Assembly: GCA_901472405.1 (NCBI GenBank)
Contig: LR590463.1
Coordinates: forward strand, 2,666,001-2,730,000
Source of the DNA: Serratia rubidaea
Lineage (GTDB): Bacteria; Pseudomonadota; Gammaproteobacteria; Enterobacterales; Enterobacteriaceae
Direction: 5' to 3'
DNA length: 64,000 nucleotides
Shown: in pieces, positions 1 through 10,292 of the stretch
How the letters are laid out: each line of letters begins with the position of its first letter
Position numbering within the stretch: position 1 is the first letter of the stretch
Notes under the pieces: model-generated
Database searches by the model: none
What the model was told of the DNA's origin: nothing
The model's input: the letters and a program-made list of their open reading frames with translations, nothing else
Position numbers and translations under genes: made by a program

Positions 1-396
1 TCACCGTATAGTCCCATTTTGGTATTTTGCTTCAGCGCCGCGATCACCCCGGCGCTGACGCCCAGGATCACCGCCAGCAGAAACGCCGCCGCCCCCAGTT
101 TTGGCGGACACCGGGAATGAACCGGCCACCAGATCATTGACCGAATAGTCTTTGTATTTAAACGACGGGCCAAAATCCCCCTTCGACAGCTGCAGCAGAT
201 AATTGCCGTACTGTTTCCAGATCGGATCGTTGAGATGATATTTGGCTTCAATATTCGCCAGCACTTCCGGTGGCAATGCGCGTTCGCCGGTAAATGGACT
301 GCCGGGCGCCAGGCGCATCATAAAGAATGAAATGGTAATAAGGATAAATAGTGTCGGGATCGCCTCTAACAGGCGTCGAAGTATAAATTTCAGCAT
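1..396 (-). CDS. oppB: Oligopeptide ABC transporter permease OppB (partial, frameshifted)
   Basis: Inner-membrane permease of the OppABCDF peptide importer; the gene runs off the left edge, so only the N-terminal part is present. The N-terminus shows the first membrane helix (about residues 10-28, PTLFILITISFFMMRLAPG) and the typical periplasmic stretch of this family (SKGDFGPSFKYKDYSVND). After SFPVSAK the frame is lost, and a neighbouring frame would continue with the expected second helix. This indicates a one-base indel near position 103. It lies 84 bp downstream of oppA in the same direction, as in the E. coli opp operon. Confidence 0.9.
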   Translation of the reverse strand: MLKFILRRLLEAIPTLFILITISFFMMRLAPGSPFTGERALPPEVLANIEAKYHLNDPIWKQYGNYLLQLSKGDFGPSFKYKDYSVNDLVAGSFPVSAKTGGGGVSAGGDPGRQRRGDRGAEAKYQNGTIR

Positions 397-443
397 TGCC
401 CTAACCCTGTGCTACAGCCTGATAACGGCTTATTATTTTGACC

Positions 444-468
444 GGGCCAGTGACAACGTCACCAGCCC
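444..468 (-). terminator. Hairpin between oppA and oppB (attenuator-like)
   Basis: An 11-bp stem with two G-U pairs (GGGCTGGTGAC/GTCACTGGCCC) and a 3-nt loop sits in the oppA-oppB gap on the transcribed strand. There is no long T run. It probably lowers read-through or protects the upstream oppA mRNA, which would fit the higher dose of binding protein relative to permease; this role is inferred. Confidence 0.45.
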
Positions 469-480
469 TTGCCGTATCAA

Positions 481-2115
481 TCAATGTTTGATGATGTACA
501 GATTTTTATCGTACACGTTATCAAGCGGGTCTTTACCGGTATAGCCGCCGACGTAAGGCTTCACCAGACGGGCGTTAACGTAGTAATAGACCGGCACGAT
601 GGCAGAGTCTTTATCCAGCTGCACTTCCGCTTTCTGATAGAGCGCCGCGCGTTCATCTTTGCTTTTCGCCGTCAGCACATTGGCCATCAGCTTGTCGAAG
701 GCTTCGCTCTTATAGTGCGGCGTGTTACTGCTGCTGTCGGACAGCATCATGTTCAGGAAGGTGCTTGGTTCGTTATAGTCGGCGCACCAGCCGGCGCGCG
801 CCACGTCATAGTTGCCCTGATGACGGGTATCGAGGAAGGTTTTCCACTCCTGGTTGACCAGTTTGACGTTGACGCCCAGGTTTTTCTTCCAGATGGAGGC
901 GGCGGCGATGGCCAGTTTCTTATGCAGATCCGAGGTGTTATACAGCAGGCTGAAAGTCAGCGGCTTACCCGGGCCGTAACCGGCTTCCGCCAGCAGTTTT
1001 TTCGCTTCTTCGTTGCGTTTTTCCTGGCTCCAGCCGAACCACGCCGGCGGCGTCAGCTTCGCCCCGTCGGTATACGGCGGCGTAAAGCTGTAGGCCGGCA
1101 GGTCGCCCTGATTCTTCACTTTATGCACGATGATGTCGCGGTCGAGGCCCAATTTTAACGCCTCGCGCACGCGCGCATCGGTAAACGGCGCTTTCTGGTT
1201 ATTGATTTCGTAATAGTAGGTGCACAGATACGGGTCGACGTGCACCTCTTTCGGACGCTCTTTTTTCAATTTCTGGAACAGTTCGATCGGCATATTGTTG
1301 TAGGTCATGTCGATCTCGCCGGTGCGGTAGCGGTTTACGTCGGTCACCTCGGAGGAAATCGGCAGGAACGTCACTTTATTGATGATGGTTTTGGCGTTGT
1401 TCCAGTATTCCGGGTTGCGCTCCAGCACGATGCGTTCGTTAACCACCCAGTTTTTCAGCTTATAGGCGCCGTTGCTGACATAGTTTCTGCGGCAGGGTCC
1501 ACTTCTCGCCAAACTTCTCCACCGCCTCTTTATACACCGGCTTCATGGCGTAGTGCGGGGTCATCTCCACCAGATAAAGGCACCGGCTCGGTCAGCGTCA
1601 CCTGGAAGGTGTGGTCGTCCAGCGCCTTCACCCCCAGGGTCGATTTGTCTTTTTTACCGGCGATAATGTCATCAACGTTTTCTACGTGCGCATACTGCAG
1701 ATAGCTGGCGTACGGCGAGGCGGTATTCGGGTCCACCAGCCGCTGCCAGCTATACACGAAGTCCTGCGCCGTCACCGGCTTGCCGTTCGACCACTTGGCG
1801 TCTTTACGCAGGTGGAACGTCCACACTTTGTAATCTTTGTTATCCCAGCTTTCCGCCACCCCCCGGCTCAATACCGCCGTCCGGCGTATTGTTGGCCAGG
1901 CCTTCCATCAGATCGCGGGTGACGTTATTTTCCGGCACCCCTTCTATTTTATGCGGATCCAGCGACTGCACTTCAGAGCCGTTATTTTTAACGATCTCCT
2001 GCTTGTCGGCCAGCTGCACGCCCGCCGGCACCTCAGCGGCGAACGCGCCGGCGCTGATGCCCAGCGCAGCCATAATCCCCGCGGCCAGCAGGCTTTTCTT
2101 TGTGATGTTGGTCAT
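481..2115 (-). CDS. oppA: Periplasmic oligopeptide-binding protein OppA, copy 1 (frameshifted)
   Basis: Solute-binding protein of the Opp importer; captures peptides in the periplasm and delivers them to OppBC. A signal peptide precedes an AFAA cleavage site, followed by the SBP_bac_5 hallmark NNGSEVQSLDPHKIEG. The ATG at 2115 has a GGAG ribosome site 8 nt upstream, better than the GTG at 2124. Three single-base insertions (about 1860, 1575 and 1488) split it; removing them gives 543 residues, the E. coli OppA length. It is the oppB-proximal member of a tandem pair and is clearly paralogous to the next gene upstream. Confidence 0.93.
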
Positions 2116-2157
2116 ATTATCCACTCCAGTTTTTTATTATCACCGCCTCGATGCCGA

Positions 2158-2198
2158 GACGGCGTGGCCCGTTAGGCGGGCCGTGTTGTCCGGCCGTC
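2158..2198 (-). other. Inverted repeat between the two oppA copies
   Basis: A nested inverted repeat lies in the 155-bp gap between the tandem oppA genes. The inner stem is GGCCCG/CGGGCC with a 5-nt loop (2166-2182), enclosed by GACGGC/GCCGTC. No T tract follows. It may be an intercistronic stability element or partial terminator; the function is inferred. Confidence 0.35.
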
Positions 2199-2270
2199 GC
2201 GGAACGACTGCGGTGGCCGGCCTCTCTCCCCCGTATTACCCACCGTTACCGGTGCGGTGTAATACCCGTG

Positions 2271-3906
2271 TTACTGCTTGATGATGTACAGATTCTTTAC
2301 GTCGATATAGTCGAGCGGATCTTTACCGGTGAAACCACCGACCGTCGGTTTGATCAACCGCGCGCTGACGCGGTAGTACACCGGCACCAGCGCCGAGTCT
2401 TTATCCAGCTGCGCCTCCGCCTGCTGATACACCCTGGCGCGCTCGGCGGCATCCGTCGCCCGCAGGCTGTCGGCCATCAGCGCATCAAAGCGCGCGCTTT
2501 TATAGAACAAGGTGTTGTTGCTGCTGTTGGAGAGCGCCAGATTCAGGAAGGCGCTGGGTTCATTGTAATCGCCGCACCAGGTGGCGCGCGCTACGTCAAA
2601 CTGGCCCTGATGGCGACTCTCCAGCGACGTTTTCCACTCCTGATTTCTCAGGGTGACGTCGGCGCCGAGGTTCTTTTTCCACATCGAGGCGGCGGCAATC
2701 GCCTGCTGTTTGTTTTGATCGGAGGTGTTGTACAGCAGCGAGAATTTCAGCGGCTTGCCCGCGCCGTAGCCGGCTTCGCTCAGCAGCTGTCTGGCGCGCT
2801 GGTTGCGCTGCGCCTGCGTCCAGCTCGCCCACTCGGGTTGGGTAAACTGGCCGCCTTCAATAAAGGTCGGCGTAAAGCCGTAGGCCGGGATCTGCCCCTG
2901 GCCCATAATTTTTGTTGGCGATGATGTCGCGATCCAGCGTCAGCTTCACCGCTTCACGCACCCGCGGGTCGGTAAACGGCGCTTTTTGATTATTGATTTC
3001 GTAATAGAAGGTGCACAGATAAGGGTTAACGTGCAGTTGTTCGGGAATTTCACGCTTCATTTTGCCAAATAGCGTCGGCGGAATGGCGCTGTTGCTGATA
3101 TCGATCTCGCCGCTGCGGTAGCGGTTAACGTCGCTGACCTCCGAGGCGATCGGCAGGAAGGTGGCCTTCTCTATCACCGTCGCCGCGTTGTTCCAATAGC
3201 TGCTGCTGCGCGCCAGTACGATACGTTCGTTGACCACCCACTGTTTCAGCCGGTAGGCGCCGTTACCGACGTAGTGCTGCGGCAGCGTCCATTTATCGCC
3301 GAATTTCTCCACCACCGACTGCTTGACCGGTTTCATCGAGGTATGCGTCAGCATACTGACCAGATAGGGCACCGGCTCGCTCAGCGTCACCTGCAGGGTA
3401 TGCGCGTCCAGGGCTTTGACGCCCAGCGTCTGCGGCGGTTTTTTACCGCTCAGGATCGCATCGGCATTGGCGATTTTGGCATACTGCAGGTAGCTGGCGT
3501 AAGGTGATGCCGTGTTGGGATCCGCCAAACGCCGCCAGCTGTAGACGAAATCGTCAGCGGTCACCGGCGAGCCGTCGCTCCAGATGGCCGTATTACGCAG
3601 ATGGAAGGTCCAGACTTTAAACCCTTCATTGTCCCAGCGCTCCGCCACCGCCGGCACCACGTGGCCGTTGGCGTCGGTGCTCACCAGCCCTTCCAGTAAA
3701 TTGAGAATAATATTACTTTCCGGATTGCCTTCGACTTTATGCGGATCCAGCGACGCCACTTCCGAGCCGTTATTCACCACAATGGTTTGCTGCGGCGCCA
3801 GTTTAACGCCGGCAGGCACCTGGGCGGCATGACTGACATTCAACGCAGAAAAAAACAGTCCGGTAATAAAAATAGCTAAAGGCGTGCGCGTAACGGTTTG
3901 CTGCAT
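2271..3906 (-). CDS. Periplasmic oligopeptide-binding protein, OppA paralogue, copy 2 (frameshifted)
   Basis: Second OppA-type binding protein, first gene of the opp cluster here. Signal peptide about residues 1-25 (ending NVSHAAQ), then the same family pattern as copy 1 (NNGSEVASLDPHKVEG, YVGNGAYRLKQWVVNERI). The ATG at 3906 follows an AGGGG ribosome site 7 nt upstream; longer in-frame starts up to 4062 lack a signal-peptide logic. One extra T near 2910 separates the two reading parts; repaired length is 544 residues. Ligand preference may differ from copy 1. The two genes appear to share the OppBCDF permease. Confidence 0.9.
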
Positions 3907-4568
3907 AGTCAAAGCCCCTATCATCAATAAGCATGTCTTATGATATTTTTTGAAATGCTTATAAGTATTTTCAATAAACGGATACCAGCAAAAATCATTC
4001 CTGTTTGTCTGCTGCGCGGCTAAACGGCGCAAGAAAGTTGCTCGGAAATTAGCAGATGCCAAAATCCATCGCCAATAAATTTTATAAAAATGTTAAGCAA
4101 TTCTCTTTTATTGCCGCTGTTTACAACGCTCCCCTGCGTACATCACCGGAGAAAAATCAGATTATCACAATGATTTTACTGAATAAATATCAGAAAAGAG
4201 CCGTTGTTCACGCCAGCGCGGCTTCACGTCGCGCTAAAAACAAACATTAAATTAACAAATCAAACATTCAAAGAATAAACATCTGGCAATGCGAGCCTAG
4301 TCACTAATATCACCTGGATGAAGCCGAGACAAGCCCCACAGAATGATGTGACTAAATTAACAACAATCGTTCACAAGATAAGCAAAAATAGAGAAAAAGC
4401 GGCAGGGAGAGGTTAAAAAATTAACGAATGGATGCTTTGTCGCCAAATAAAGTGAGACTTATGCCACAAAATGGTGCATTGGTATAAAAAACAGACGTAT
4501 CTTGCACCTCATTCATGCATTCAATAAATAAGTTTAAACTTTAAAAATAATTTGAGCCGCTAATGGCA
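3907..4568. other. AT-rich intergenic region upstream of the oppA pair
   Basis: This 660-bp region between oppA copy 2 and ychE has no convincing gene. A 64-codon open frame at 4056-4250 on the plus strand lacks a ribosome site and resembles no family I know. The opp promoter and long leader should lie here. I could not identify a specific operator by eye. Confidence 0.5.
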
Positions 4569-5234
4569 TTAGCGGCTCAAATTACCCGCGTCAGAGTAAA
4601 CCGGGAAAATAGCCTTCACGCCGGTGACAATAAATTCAATGCCCAATGCCATCAGCAGCAGCCCCATAATACGCGTGATAACGTTAATACCGGTCTGCCC
4701 CAATAACCGAACCAATAACGGCGCCGCACGAAACAGCAGCCAGCAGCAGAAGGCAAACAGCGCGATCGCCAGCGTGAAGCCCAGCAGGTTCTGCCAACTG
4801 TGGTAGCGGGAACTCCAGACAATGGTCGAGCTGATCGCCCCCGGGCCGGCCATCAGCGGCAGCGCCAGCGGCACCACGCCGATGCTTTCGCGGATAGCGC
4901 TTTCCGATTTCTCCTGCTTGTTTTGTTTATCCTCCCCCAGCTTGCCGCTGATCATCGACATGGCGATGGTCACCACCAGGATCCCGCCGGCAATACGAAA
5001 TGAATCAATGGAGATGCCGAACAGGCGCAAGATCCCTTCGCCGATAAACAATGATGTCCACAGAATAATCGCCACGGAAAGGTTGGCGGTAAGATTGGTT
5101 TTATTACGTCCCGCTTCCGCCTGGTAGCTGGTCATACTGATAAAAACCGGCAGAATCCCAACGGGATTCACCAGCGCAAACAGGCCGACAAAGAATTTGA
5201 TATAGCCGGAAAAATCCAACAATGATTGCCCCAC
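4569..5234 (-). CDS. ychE: MarC/UPF0056 family inner-membrane protein YchE
   Basis: Integral membrane protein of the MarC family, 221 residues, with about six hydrophobic helices. Conserved features visible are the N-terminal FVGLFALVNPVGILPVF segment and the repeated PLALPLMAGPGAISS motif near residue 125. MarC proteins are predicted small-molecule transporters; the substrate of YchE is not established. It sits between opp and adhE as in E. coli, which supports the ychE name over the paralogues marC and yhgN. Confidence 0.9.
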   Translation of the reverse strand: MGQSLLDFSGYIKFFVGLFALVNPVGILPVFISMTSYQAEAGRNKTNLTANLSVAIILWTSLFIGEGILRLFGISIDSFRIAGGILVVTIAMSMISGKLGEDKQNKQEKSESAIRESIGVVPLALPLMAGPGAISSTIVWSSRYHSWQNLLGFTLAIALFAFCCWLLFRAAPLLVRLLGQTGINVITRIMGLLLMALGIEFIVTGVKAIFPVYSDAGNLSR

Positions 5235-5731
5235 AAGAACTCCGCATTAATCGCTGTATCAGGGCGCACCGCCCCATGCGCGCTAATGTAATGGAAATAG
5301 TGCGGCTAATCCATCCGCCGAAGACAGCATTTTTCATTTGAAAGATGCTTGTAATAACCTGCTTAGTTATATGTTAACAGTATGTATTTTGGGGTGGCTT
5401 TTTTGTTTCAAAAAAACAGCATCATGCCTTGAATAAGAAAATTCTCAACAACGCCAAGCTGAAAGGTGTCAGCTTGCACTTTTTGTGATTTAAATCATAA
5501 AAACGCTACCCAAGAATAGTTAAGCTTTTAGTCGTAGCCAGACAGCGTAAACAGTGCGATGCCGTCTGACCGACACCCCGTTCCTGAGCAAAGCTCTTTA
5601 AGCAAATCAGCATCATAGGTGGCCGACCGCGGGCGAAAACCAACGTTTTCCCTGGTATTCCAAGACCTGACTATACTTGCTGCTTACACGGCTTATTTAC
5701 TGAAAGAGTTTAACATTATCAGGAGAGCATT
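5235..5731. other. Divergent ychE-adhE regulatory region
   Basis: A 497-bp AT-rich gap without a gene separates the divergent ychE and adhE. It ends in a strong ribosome site AGGAGA (5721-5726) five bases before the adhE ATG. In E. coli the adhE leader is long and controlled by redox (NADH) regulators. I see the long leader but cannot assign individual binding sites. Confidence 0.5.
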
Positions 5732-8398
5732 ATGGCTGTAACAAATATCGCTGAATTGAACGAGCTTGTTGCACGTGTCAAAAAAGCCCAGCGCGAGTTT
5801 GCCAACTTCACCCAGGAACAGGTTGACGCTATCTTCCGTGCTGCTGCCCTCGCCGCTGCCGATGCACGCATTCCCCTGGCTAAAATGGCCGTTGAAGAGT
5901 CCGGTATGGGAATCGTTGAAGACAAGGTGATTAAAAACCACTTTGCTTCCGAGTATATCTACAACGCTTATAAAGATGAAAAAACCTGCGGCGTGCTGTC
6001 TGAAGACGACACCTTCGGCACCATCACCATCGCCGAGCCTATCGGTATTATCTGCGGCATCGTACCCACCACCAACCCGACCTCTACGGCGATTTTCAAG
6101 GCGCTGATCAGCCTGAAAACCCGTAACGGCATTATTTTCTCACCGCACCCACGGGCCAAGAACGCCACCAATAAAGCCGCAGATATCGTGCTGCAGGCGG
6201 CGATCGCCGCCGGCGCGCCGAAAGATATCATCGGCTGGATCGATCAGCCTTCCGTTGAACTGTCCAACCAGCTGATGCACCACCCGGATATCAACCTGAT
6301 TCTCGCCACCGGCGGCCCGGGTATGGTGAAGGCAGCCTACAGCTCCGGTAAGCCGGCCATCGGCGTCGGCGCCGGTAATACTCCGGTGGTGGTCGATGAA
6401 AGCGCCGATATCAAGCGCGTCGTCGCCTCTATCCTGATGTCGAAAACCTTCGACAGCGGCGTGATCTGCGCCTCGGAACAGTCCGTGATCGTCGTCGATG
6501 AGGTGTATAACGCGGTACGCGAGCGTTTCGCCTCGCACGGCGGCTACCTGCTGCAGGGCAAAGAGCTGAAGGCGGTGCAGGATATCATTTTGAAAAACGG
6601 CGGCCTGAACGCGGCCATCGTCGGGCAATCCGCGCCGAAAATCGCCGAAATGGCGGGAATCAGCGTGCCGGCCAACACCAAGGTGCTGATCGGTGAAGTC
6701 AAGCTGGTAGATGAATCTGAACCCTTTGCCCATGAAAAACTCTCGCCGACGCTGGCCATGTATCGCGCCAAAGACTTTGCCGACGCCGTCGACAAGGCGG
6801 AAAAACTGGTGGCAATGGGCGGTATCGGCCATACCTCCTGCCTGTACACCGACCAGGATAACCAGGCGGAGCGCATCGCCTTCTTCGGCGACAAGATGAA
6901 AACCGCCCGTATCCTGATCAACACCCCGGCCTCGCAAGGGGGCATCGGCGACCTGTACAACTTTAAGCTGGCGCCTTCGCTGACGCTGGGCTGCGGCTCA
7001 TGGGGGGGCAACTCCATCTCGGAAAACGTCGGTCCAAAACACTTGATCAACAAGAAAACCGTAGCGAAGCGAGCAGAAAACATGTTGTGGCATAAACTTC
7101 CGAAATCTATCTACTTCCGTCGCGGCTCTCTGCCTATCGCGCTGGAAGAAGTGGCGGCCGATGGCGCGAAACGCGCGTTTATTGTCACCGACGGCTACCT
7201 GTTCAATAACGGCTATGCCGACCAAATCACCAGCGTGCTGAAGTCCCACGGCATCGAAACCGAAGTGTTCTTCGAAGTAGAAGCCGACCCGACGCTGAGC
7301 ATCGTGCGTAAAGGCGCGGCGCAGATGAACGCCTTCCAGCCGGACGTGATTATCGCGCTGGGCGGCGGCTCACCGATGGATGCGGCGAAAATCATGTGGG
7401 TGCTGTACGAACATCCGGAAACCCACTTCGAGGATCTGGCGCTGCGCTTTATGGATATCCGCAAACGCATCTACAAGTTCCCGAAAATGGGCGTGAAGGC
7501 AAAAATGATCGCCGTCACCACCACCTCCGGCACCGGTTCTGAAGTCACGCCGTTCGCCGTGGTGACCGATGATGAAACCGGCCAGAAATATCCGCTGGCG
7601 GACTATGCCCTGACCCCGGATATGGCGATTGTCGACGCCAACCTGGTGATGAATATGCCGAAATCGCTGTGCGCCTTCGGCGGTCTGGACGCGGTAACCC
7701 ACGCGCTGGAAGCCTATGTGTCAGTACTGGCGAACGAATACTCCGACGGCCAGGCGCTGCAAGCGCTGAAACTGCTGAAAGAATATCTGCCGGTCAGCTA
7801 CAAAGAAGGCGCGAAGAACCCGGTGGCGCGTGAGCGCGTGCATAATGCGGCGACCATCGCCGGCATCGCCTTTGCTAACGCCTTCCTCGGGGTGTGTCAC
7901 TCCATGGCCCACAAACTGGGGTCCGAGTTCCATATCCCGCACGGTCTGGCCAACGCCATGCTGATTGCCAACGTGATTCGCTATAACGCCAACGACAACC
8001 CGACCAAGCAGACGGCCTTCAGCCAGTACGACCGTCCGCAGGCGCGCCGTCGTTACGCTGAAATCGCCGACCACCTGGGCCTGAGCGCGCCAGGCGACCG
8101 CACCGCACAGAAAATCGAGAAGCTGCTGGCATGGCTGGACGAGCTGAAAACCGAGCTTGGCATCCCGGCCTCCATCCGTGAAGCGGGCGTGCAGGAAGCC
8201 GATTTCCTGGCGAAGGTTGATAAGCTGTCTGAAGACGCGTTTGACGACCAGTGCACCGGCGCCAACCCGCGCTATCCGCTGATTGCCGAGCTGAAACAAA
8301 TCATGCTGGATACCTTCTACGGCCGCGAGTTCAGCGAAGCCGAAGAGGCAACAAAAGCACCGGCCGCCGCCAAGGCGGAAAAGAAAGCCAAAAAGTAA
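5732..8398 (+). CDS. adhE: Bifunctional aldehyde-alcohol dehydrogenase AdhE
   Basis: Converts acetyl-CoA to acetaldehyde and then ethanol with two NADH, regenerating NAD+ during fermentation; the protein forms spirosomes in the cytoplasm. 888 residues, about the E. coli size. The N-terminal aldehyde dehydrogenase half carries the catalytic cysteine in FDSGVICASEQS (near residue 246). A linker leads to the iron-dependent alcohol dehydrogenase half with the NAD motif ALGGGSPMDAAKIMW and iron ligands including HIPHGLANAML. The Lys/Ala-rich C-terminus (EEATKAPAAAKAEKKAKK) is variable in the family. The reading frame is intact, unlike many genes in this window. Confidence 0.98.
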   Translation: MAVTNIAELNELVARVKKAQREFANFTQEQVDAIFRAAALAAADARIPLAKMAVEESGMGIVEDKVIKNHFASEYIYNAYKDEKTCGVLSEDDTFGTITIAEPIGIICGIVPTTNPTSTAIFKALISLKTRNGIIFSPHPRAKNATNKAADIVLQAAIAAGAPKDIIGWIDQPSVELSNQLMHHPDINLILATGGPGMVKAAYSSGKPAIGVGAGNTPVVVDESADIKRVVASILMSKTFDSGVICASEQSVIVVDEVYNAVRERFASHGGYLLQGKELKAVQDIILKNGGLNAAIVGQSAPKIAEMAGISVPANTKVLIGEVKLVDESEPFAHEKLSPTLAMYRAKDFADAVDKAEKLVAMGGIGHTSCLYTDQDNQAERIAFFGDKMKTARILINTPASQGGIGDLYNFKLAPSLTLGCGSWGGNSISENVGPKHLINKKTVAKRAENMLWHKLPKSIYFRRGSLPIALEEVAADGAKRAFIVTDGYLFNNGYADQITSVLKSHGIETEVFFEVEADPTLSIVRKGAAQMNAFQPDVIIALGGGSPMDAAKIMWVLYEHPETHFEDLALRFMDIRKRIYKFPKMGVKAKMIAVTTTSGTGSEVTPFAVVTDDETGQKYPLADYALTPDMAIVDANLVMNMPKSLCAFGGLDAVTHALEAYVSVLANEYSDGQALQALKLLKEYLPVSYKEGAKNPVARERVHNAATIAGIAFANAFLGVCHSMAHKLGSEFHIPHGLANAMLIANVIRYNANDNPTKQTAFSQYDRPQARRRYAEIADHLGLSAPGDRTAQKIEKLLAWLDELKTELGIPASIREAGVQEADFLAKVDKLSEDAFDDQCTGANPRYPLIAELKQIMLDTFYGREFSEAEEATKAPAAAKAEKKAKK

Positions 8399-8416
8399 TC
8401 GTCCTGCTCTAAACGC

Positions 8417-8443
8417 AAAAACCCGCCGTCAGGCGGGTTTTTT
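8417..8443 (+). terminator. Bidirectional terminator between adhE and tdk
   Basis: A 9-bp stem AAACCCGCC/GGCGGGTTT with loop GTCA is flanked by A and T runs on both sides, so it can end both adhE and the convergent tdk transcript. Confidence 0.9.
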
Positions 8444-8463
8444 ATGCGTCATCACGCCGCAGC

Positions 8464-9047
8464 TTATTCCTCGGCGTGCATCGCCTCTTTGTAATGCTTG
8501 CGGCACACCGACACATAGCTCTCATTACCGCCAATCACCACCTGAGCGCCCGCCTGCATCGCCCTGCCGTGCTCATCAAGCCGCAGCACCATGTTCGCCT
8601 TGCGACCGCAGTGGCAGATGGTTTTTAGTTCCACCAGCTTATCCGCCCATGCCAACAGGTACTGGCTGCCGATAAACAGCTCGCCGAGAAAATCGGTACG
8701 CAGTCCGTAGCACAATACCGGAATATCCAGCTGATCGACCACGTCGCATAATTGCTCAACCTGCGCCTTGCTCAGGAACTGGCTCTCATCCACCAGCACA
8801 CAGTGCACCGTCTGCTGCAGATGTTCCTGATTAATCATGGCATACAGCGAAGTGTCATTATTATACAGCTGCGCCTGCGATGAGAGGCCGATCCGCGAAC
8901 TAACCTTACCGACGCCAAAGCGGTGGTCAATCTCTGCGGTGAACACCAGCGTACGCATACCACGTTCTTGATAATTATATGAAGATTGCAACAGCGCGGT
9001 GGATTTCCCGCGTTCATTGCCGAGTAATAAAAATAAAGTTGAGCCAT
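8464..9047 (-). CDS. tdk: Thymidine kinase (frameshifted in the P-loop)
   Basis: Phosphorylates thymidine with ATP in pyrimidine salvage. The true N-terminus [14 protein letters not shown] starts at 9047; the longer open frame to 9087 begins with unrelated residues. One base is missing near 9006, exactly in the P-loop NAG-KST; restoring it gives 194 residues. Further motifs are the catalytic acid in VDESQFL and the zinc-binding cysteines in [11 protein letters not shown] and the C-terminal SVCRKH. Convergent with adhE and upstream of hns, as in E. coli. Taken literally the sequence encodes no active kinase, but an indel error is more likely. Confidence 0.92.
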
Positions 9048-9711
9048 GAGCCAGCAATTCCAGGTGGTATAAGAAATATTCAGACATCGATTCTGAGAAT
9101 CAAGTGTATCATAAGCTGGCACCCCGCCCAGTACCGATAAGCGAGTATCGTAAAACGCCCAGTCGCCCCGTTCGCCTTTCGGCTATTTACCACCGACGAG
9201 TGGCCCTGCGTACTATTAATTAATGCTAATGGTTTGGCCGGAGATAAAAGTGACGCTCTGCCCATTAGGTTAAGGCGTAGCACCGTATAGTCGCGCCCCA
9301 TCATTGTTACCTAAATAAATTACTCACCGGTGACGGTTCGCCATTTATAGTGCTTCATCCTCAAACATCACTTCCTGACAAAATCTTTACGTATATACCC
9401 CCATTGTTTACATACCTTCATGATGGGTTGACTCACCAATACCGAGGCTAATATCGATATAAAATGCAATTATTTCCCGGCAATGAAAGCCCGCGCCTCA
9501 CAAACAGGTGCAATAGCTGTTGAAAAATTGACTTAAAAACCTCACCATTAAAGCCGAACATAAAGCGGTGTAATAACCCGGCGTGTTCCGGACTCATGGT
9601 TTTTAAATGGCATATTTGGGTACTCTTCGCAATTTGGCTATTGCAGAAAAGAAAAGAGCACTCTATTATTATCCAGACGCCCCCCCACCAATATAAATTG
9701 AGACTAGGACA
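9048..9711. other. tdk-hns intergenic region
   Basis: A 664-bp AT-rich gap between divergent tdk and hns. No convincing gene is visible. The distal half must carry the hns promoter; AT-rich tracts suited to H-NS autoregulation are present, but specific sites cannot be assigned by eye. Confidence 0.45.
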
Positions 9712-10116
9712 ATGAGCGAAGCCTTAAAAATTTTGAACAACATCCGTACTCTGCGCGCACAAGCCAGAGAATGCAGCCTGGACACTCTGGAAGAGATGCT
9801 TGAGAAACTGGAAGTTGTTGTGAACGAACGTCGCGAAGAAGACAGCCAGGCTCAGGCAGAAATCGAAGAGCGCACCCGTAAACTGCAGCAATACCGCGAA
9901 ATGCTGATTGCAGACGGTATTGATCCTAACGAACTGCTGCAAACTATGGCCGCTAAATCCGCGGGTAAAGCAAAACGTGCCGCACGTCCAGCTAAATACC
10001 AATATAAAGATGAAAACGGCGAAACCAAAACCTGGACTGGCCAGGGCCGTACTCCAGCCGTGATTAAAAAAGCTATCGAAGAGCAAGGCAAATCTCTGGA
10101 TGATTTCCTGCTGTAA
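9712..10116 (+). CDS. hns: Nucleoid-associated global silencer H-NS
   Basis: DNA-binding protein that silences AT-rich and horizontally acquired genes. 134 residues: N-terminal coiled-coil oligomerisation domain (about 1-65, rich in E/R/K heptads), flexible linker ([16 protein letters not shown]), and C-terminal DNA-binding domain with the signature [15 protein letters not shown]. The hns position next to tdk and galU matches E. coli and distinguishes it from the paralogue stpA. It may itself silence the AT-richer islet at 50.7-53 kb (inference). Confidence 0.97.
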   Translation: MSEALKILNNIRTLRAQARECSLDTLEEMLEKLEVVVNERREEDSQAQAEIEERTRKLQQYREMLIADGIDPNELLQTMAAKSAGKAKRAARPAKYQYKDENGETKTWTGQGRTPAVIKKAIEEQGKSLDDFLL

Positions 10117-10136
10117 TAGCGCTGCTTAATCGCACT

Positions 10137-10162
10137 AAAAAGGCTCCTGCGGGAGCCTTTTT
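10137..10162 (+). terminator. hns terminator
   Basis: Stem AAAGGCTCC/GGAGCCTTT with loop TGCG followed by T5, 20 bp after the hns stop codon. Confidence 0.88.
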
Positions 10163-10247
10163 GCTGCCTGCCTTCCCCGCCGCCAATATCCCATTCCGTG
10201 AGGTAAAATGAGACAGGCATGTCAGACAATGCTGTCAGCGGAAATAG

Positions 10248-10272
10248 AAAAAGGGGCCATCGCCCCTTTAAT
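10248..10272 (-). terminator. Terminator of the galU-ugd-epimerase operon
   Basis: On the minus strand a stem AAAGGGGC/GCCCCTTT with a 4-nt loop is followed by further T residues, about 20 bp after the epimerase stop. It closes the operon. Confidence 0.8.
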
Positions 10273-10292
10273 TTTCCCAGTAAACTGTTCGT

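Noticed and set aside
4056..4250. 64-codon plus-strand frame upstream of oppA copy 2
   Set aside because: No ribosome binding site and no recognisable pattern; it lies in the expected opp promoter and leader region.
8464..9087. Alternative upstream start of tdk at 9087
   Set aside because: The first 27 residues of that frame do not resemble Tdk, whereas the frame from 9047 encodes the conserved [14 protein letters not shown] up to the indel.
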